A stretch of DNA of 64,000 nucleotides from Tolypeutes matacus (taxonomy: Eukaryota > Chordata > Mammalia > Cingulata > Chlamyphoridae), in the NCBI GenBank assembly GCA_026826555.1, contig JAKSZT010033848.1, positions 169,807 through 233,806 on the forward strand, in the 5' to 3' direction. The translations under genes were made by a program, and so were the position numbers. The notes under the pieces are model-generated. The model was given only the letters and a program-made list of their open reading frames with translations, was not told the origin of the DNA and did not search any database. This document shows, piece after piece, positions 61,058 to 64,000 of the stretch. Numbering within the stretch: position 1 is the first letter of the stretch; the number at the start of each line of letters is the position of its first letter.

Positions 61058-61480
61058 AATTATGTTAATGTTTTTTGCCCACTCAGAAAGGTCTATCCCC
61101 AGACCTCCTTGTCACCAATTTTCCAATCATGTTCCTTCTAAATCCCTGACAATCCAGCCAAACCATTGGCAACAGCCCATGAATCATTGTACAAATACAC
61201 CTCTGGACATTTCTTCTTCCAAGCAAAATGAACAACTAGATACACTGCTCGAAGCTCTGCCCACTGGGATGATTTACCCTCACCACTATCATTCAAGGAT
61301 GTCCCAGAAAAGGGCTGAGTGCCGCAGCTGTTCACTTTTGGGTGGTACCTGCATATCGTGCAGAACCATCTGTAAACCAGGCCTGAGTTTTCTCATCCTC
61401 AGTCAACTGATTGTAAGGGACTCCCCAAGAAGACAATGTTATGGGCTGGGAAAGAGAAGGTAACATGGCAGGGGTGGTGA
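61058..61480 (-). pseudogene. ERV-L RNase H remnant (reverse copy)
   Basis: Open piece 61138-61335 carries 'SSQWAELRAVYLVVHFAWKK', with the conserved Glu, and 'YLYNDSWAVANGLAGL', with a conserved Asp. The first catalytic Asp region (near 61370) is in another frame. It lies between RT and integrase, as expected. Confidence 0.8.
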
Positions 61481-62049
61481 CCTTGGGCATTTGGGCTACT
61501 TCCTCATGTAACTTACTTGTACCTTCAGGACCCGCTCAAGCCCTATCTCATATATACCACTTCCACTTTATTATGGAGTGCTGCTTTGCATGCCCAACTT
61601 TATGGTATGGTGGGTCAGACAATACCTAACTCATGTTAGGCAAGTCAGGTCTCATGGTAACTTGATGGCCCATGGGTAAATGTTCAGTCTCTACTAAAGG
61701 CCAGTAGTAAGCCAAAAGCTGTCTCTCAAAAGGGGAGTAGTTATCTGCAGAGGATGGCAAGTCTTTGCTCCAAAATCCTAAGCGTCTGTATTGTGATTCC
61801 CCTATAGGGGCCTTCCAAAGTCTCCAGACAGCATCTCTATTTGCCACTGAAACTTCCAGCACCAATGACTCTGCTGGATCATATGGTCCAAATGGTAGTG
61901 CAGCTTGCATAACAGCCTGGACCTGTCACAGGCCTTCCTCTTTTTCCAGTACCCAATCAACACTAGCAGCTTTTCTGGTCACTCAGTAAATGGCCAGAGT
62001 AGCACACCCAAATGAGGAATGTGTTGTCTCCAAAATCCAAATAGGGTAA
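61481..62049 (-). pseudogene. ERV-L RT connection region (reverse copy)
   Basis: Open piece 61626-61910 ('MQAALPFGPYDPAESLVLEV', 'SKDLPSSADNYSPFERQLLA') is the connection between the RT palm and RNase H. The 'FERQLLAYYW' stretch is typical of retroviral connection domains. A frame break at about 62045 separates it from the RT piece. Confidence 0.75.
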
Positions 62050-63114
62050 CTAAGCATGTGCCTCTTTTTTGGTTATAGGAGGGGCCAGGTGCAACAGCTT
62101 ATCCTTTACTTTAGAAGGGATATCTCCACAGGCCCCACACCACTGGACACCTAAAAATTTCACTGAGGTAGAAGGACCCTGGATTTTTGTTGGATTTATC
62201 TCCCATACTCTCTCACACAAATGCCTTACCAAGAAATCTAGAGTCTTTGTTATTTCTTGCTCAGCAGGTCTTATCAACATGATATCATCAATATAATGGA
62301 CCAGTGTGATGTCTTGTGGGACGGAGAGATGATCAAGGTCCCTGTGGACAATGTTATGACATATGGCTGGAGAGTTGATATACCCCTGAGGCAGGACAGT
62401 GAAGGTATACTGCAGGCCTTGCAAGCTGAAAGCAAACTGTTTTTGGTGGCCCTTACTAATGGCAATTGAGAAAAAAGCATTTGCCAAATCAACAGATACA
62501 TACCAGGTACGAAGGGAAGAGTTGATTTGCTCAAGCAATGATACCACATCTGGGACAGCAGCTGCAATTGGAGTCACCACCTGGTTAATTTTATGATAAT
62601 CTACTATCATTCTCCAAGATCCATCTCTTTTCTGCACAGGCCAAATAGGAGAGTTGAATGGGGATGTGGTGGGAATCACCACACCTGCATACTCCAAGTC
62701 CTTGATGGTGGCACTAATCTCTGCAATCCCTCCAGGAATCTGGTATTGCCTTTGATTTACTATTTTGCTAGGCAGGGGCAGTTCTAGAGGCTTCCACTTG
62801 GCCTTTCTAATGATAATAGCCCTCACTCCACAAATCAGGGACCCAATGTGGGGATTCTTCCAGTTACTGAGTATATCTATTCCAATTATGCATTCTGGAA
62901 CTGGGAAAATAACCACAGAATGGGGCCAGGTACCCACTGGACCCACTGTGAGATGGACCTGAGCTAAAACTCCATCAATCACCTGACCTCCATAAGCCCC
63001 TACTCTGACTGGTGGACCACAGTGACATTTTGGGTATCCTGGAATTAATGTCACTTCTGAGACAGTCTCTAATAATCCCTGAAATGTCTCATCATTTCTT
63101 TTTCCCCAATGCAC
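62050..63114 (-). pseudogene. ERV-L protease and RT, 354-codon open segment
   Basis: Residues 1-100 are the retroviral protease and 125-354 the RT fingers and palm. The protease active site reads 'LLETVSEVTLIPG' at 14-26, where family members have Asp-Thr/Ser-Gly, so the catalytic Asp is Glu and Gly is Val. The flap-side 'IIGIDIL' is at 76-82. In RT, D209 of 'VSVDLANAFF', 'LPQGYINSP' at 241-249, 'YIDD' at 274-277 and 'KFLGVQW' at 319-325 are all present. The frame looks open by survival, not by function: the flanking gag and RNase H parts are broken. Confidence 0.88.
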
Positions 63115-64000
63115 AGTTACTCTGGCAAAAGGCTGTAGGTCTCCCTGGGGAAAGGTGGGAGGAAGATTAACAGTACAAATTTTTGGCAGTTTAATAGGAT
63201 CCTTCCCTAAGGGGACATGGCCTCCTTCTCATTCAAGGGGCTCTGGGTCTGTAAACTGTCTCAAGTCTGGGAATTGGTTAAGGAGCCATGAATCTCAGCA
63301 TCTGTAATCTGAGTTAGGATTTTGTTCACTCAACCTAGAACACTTCTGCTTATACAGATCCAGAAGAAATTTAGTAGACAGCCCATGTATTTCACTTCTA
63401 GGTACCCCATAATCTAATAGCCAATGCCATAACTCCAGGTGACTCAGACTATTCTGTGTGTTGCTTTGAATCTGTCTTTCATTGCGGTAACCACGCCCAC
63501 CTTGTCTTTGGCGATTAACTGTCGATACTTGACATTTACCAGACCAAAATACGATCATCCCCATAATGTTTAAGGATTCCAATTCCATTACAGCTCCCCC
63601 CCCCCATAATGTCTGGACTGCAGAGAAGAGCAACTGCAGAGCTCTTCAGAGATGAATTTAGTCTTACAAATTTAGTCTTCACAGTCCTAGTTAAAGGAAG
63701 TGTCCTCTGGACATTCCTGGGATGGGTGGGCAGGTATCAAATGGTAAATCTATTCTAGCATTCCAATCTCTCTAAGCCTTTGAATCTCCTTGTCTACTGT
63801 ATACCAGGGCAAACCAGGCATCTCAGCATCAGACATGCTAGGCCATCGTTTGGTCCATGTTTCAGTCAGCCACCCAAACAACTGTTAGAGCCCTTTCTAA
63901 CCCCTCGAGCTACAGTGTTGAATCCAGAATTTCTGCTTAGTAGGTTTTTATCAATAAATTCAGCCTGATTCAACTTTATATTCCTTCCACCATTATCCCA
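63115..64000 (-). pseudogene. ERV-L gag-end region, partial
   Basis: Lies upstream of the protease. The open piece 63295-63633 has 'HLELWHWLLDYGVPRSEIHG', which by position should be the late Gag or Gag-protease junction. I see no clear CCHC zinc knuckle. It runs off the window. Confidence 0.5.

Larger units (their letters stand above)
58918..64000 (-). mobile_element. ERV-L (class III) provirus, reverse, runs off the window
   Basis: From the right edge on the minus strand: a gag-like end, protease, RT, RNase H, integrase, dUTPase, a 3' non-coding region (about 59380-59733), polypurine tract and LTR. This is the ERV-L plan, without env. Several segments remain open for 80-350 codons, so it is better preserved than the forward copy. 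The 5' LTR and most of gag are outside the window. Confidence 0.88.

Noticed and set aside
1..64000. CRISPR-like or bacterial mobile system
   Set aside because: The short tandem runs are microsatellites with no spacer structure, and all long repeats are eukaryotic retroelements.

Overview
This window looks like AT-rich genomic DNA from a placental mammal. It has one intact intronless olfactory receptor gene and is otherwise almost entirely interspersed repeats: many LINE-1 (L1) copies, ERV-L proviral remnants, LTRs and young tRNA-derived SINEs. The SINE is a short tRNA-like head with A and B boxes, a GC-rich body and an ATAAATA-rich tail. It resembles the DAS-type SINEs of Xenarthra (armadillos, sloths, anteaters), so my best guess for the host is a xenarthran. 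That guess rests on recall, not on a search. Nothing here looks bacterial, and there is no CRISPR array, operon or bacterial mobile element.

Layout. 1-90 is a microsatellite. 0.8-12.7 kb is a pile of reverse-oriented L1 pieces (called A, B and D here) with one SINE inside B and a separate repeat (U2) inside A. 12.73-20.13 kb is a forward L1 (E) that appears full length, with tandem monomers in its 5' UTR, an ORF1 carrying one frameshift, a degraded ORF2 and a long 3' UTR. 20.3-21.9 kb is another U-family repeat. 22.99-27.25 kb is a forward 5'-truncated ERV-L provider of RT, RNase H, integrase and dUTPase remnants, ending in an LTR. 27.5-32.6 kb is an old reverse L1 (C) split by nested LTRs. 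33.2-35.0 kb holds old L1 scraps and two solo LTRs. 35-42.4 kb is a relatively repeat-poor stretch with the olfactory receptor at 36170-37123 on the minus strand. 42.4-54.1 kb has a U-family copy, a SINE, a full-length reverse L1 (F, 43741-50081, with a matching target-site duplication) and a 5'-truncated reverse L1 (G). 54.1-58.8 kb has unique sequence, an old L1 3' end, a forward SINE and two LTR-like repeats. 58.9-64.0 kb is a reverse ERV-L provirus that runs off the window, with protease-RT, RNase H, integrase and dUTPase segments and its 3' LTR.

The only gene likely to be expressed as a host protein is the olfactory receptor. Everything else is self-replicating DNA in various stages of decay. 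The history can be read from the nesting: old L1s carry LTRs, those LTRs carry other LTRs, and SINEs with perfect duplications are the latest layer. The best leads are the tandem-monomer 5' UTRs of L1 E and F with a shared terminal YY1-like motif, an unusually long candidate target-site duplication around U2, and the ~32 kb interval flanked by inverted ERV-L copies.
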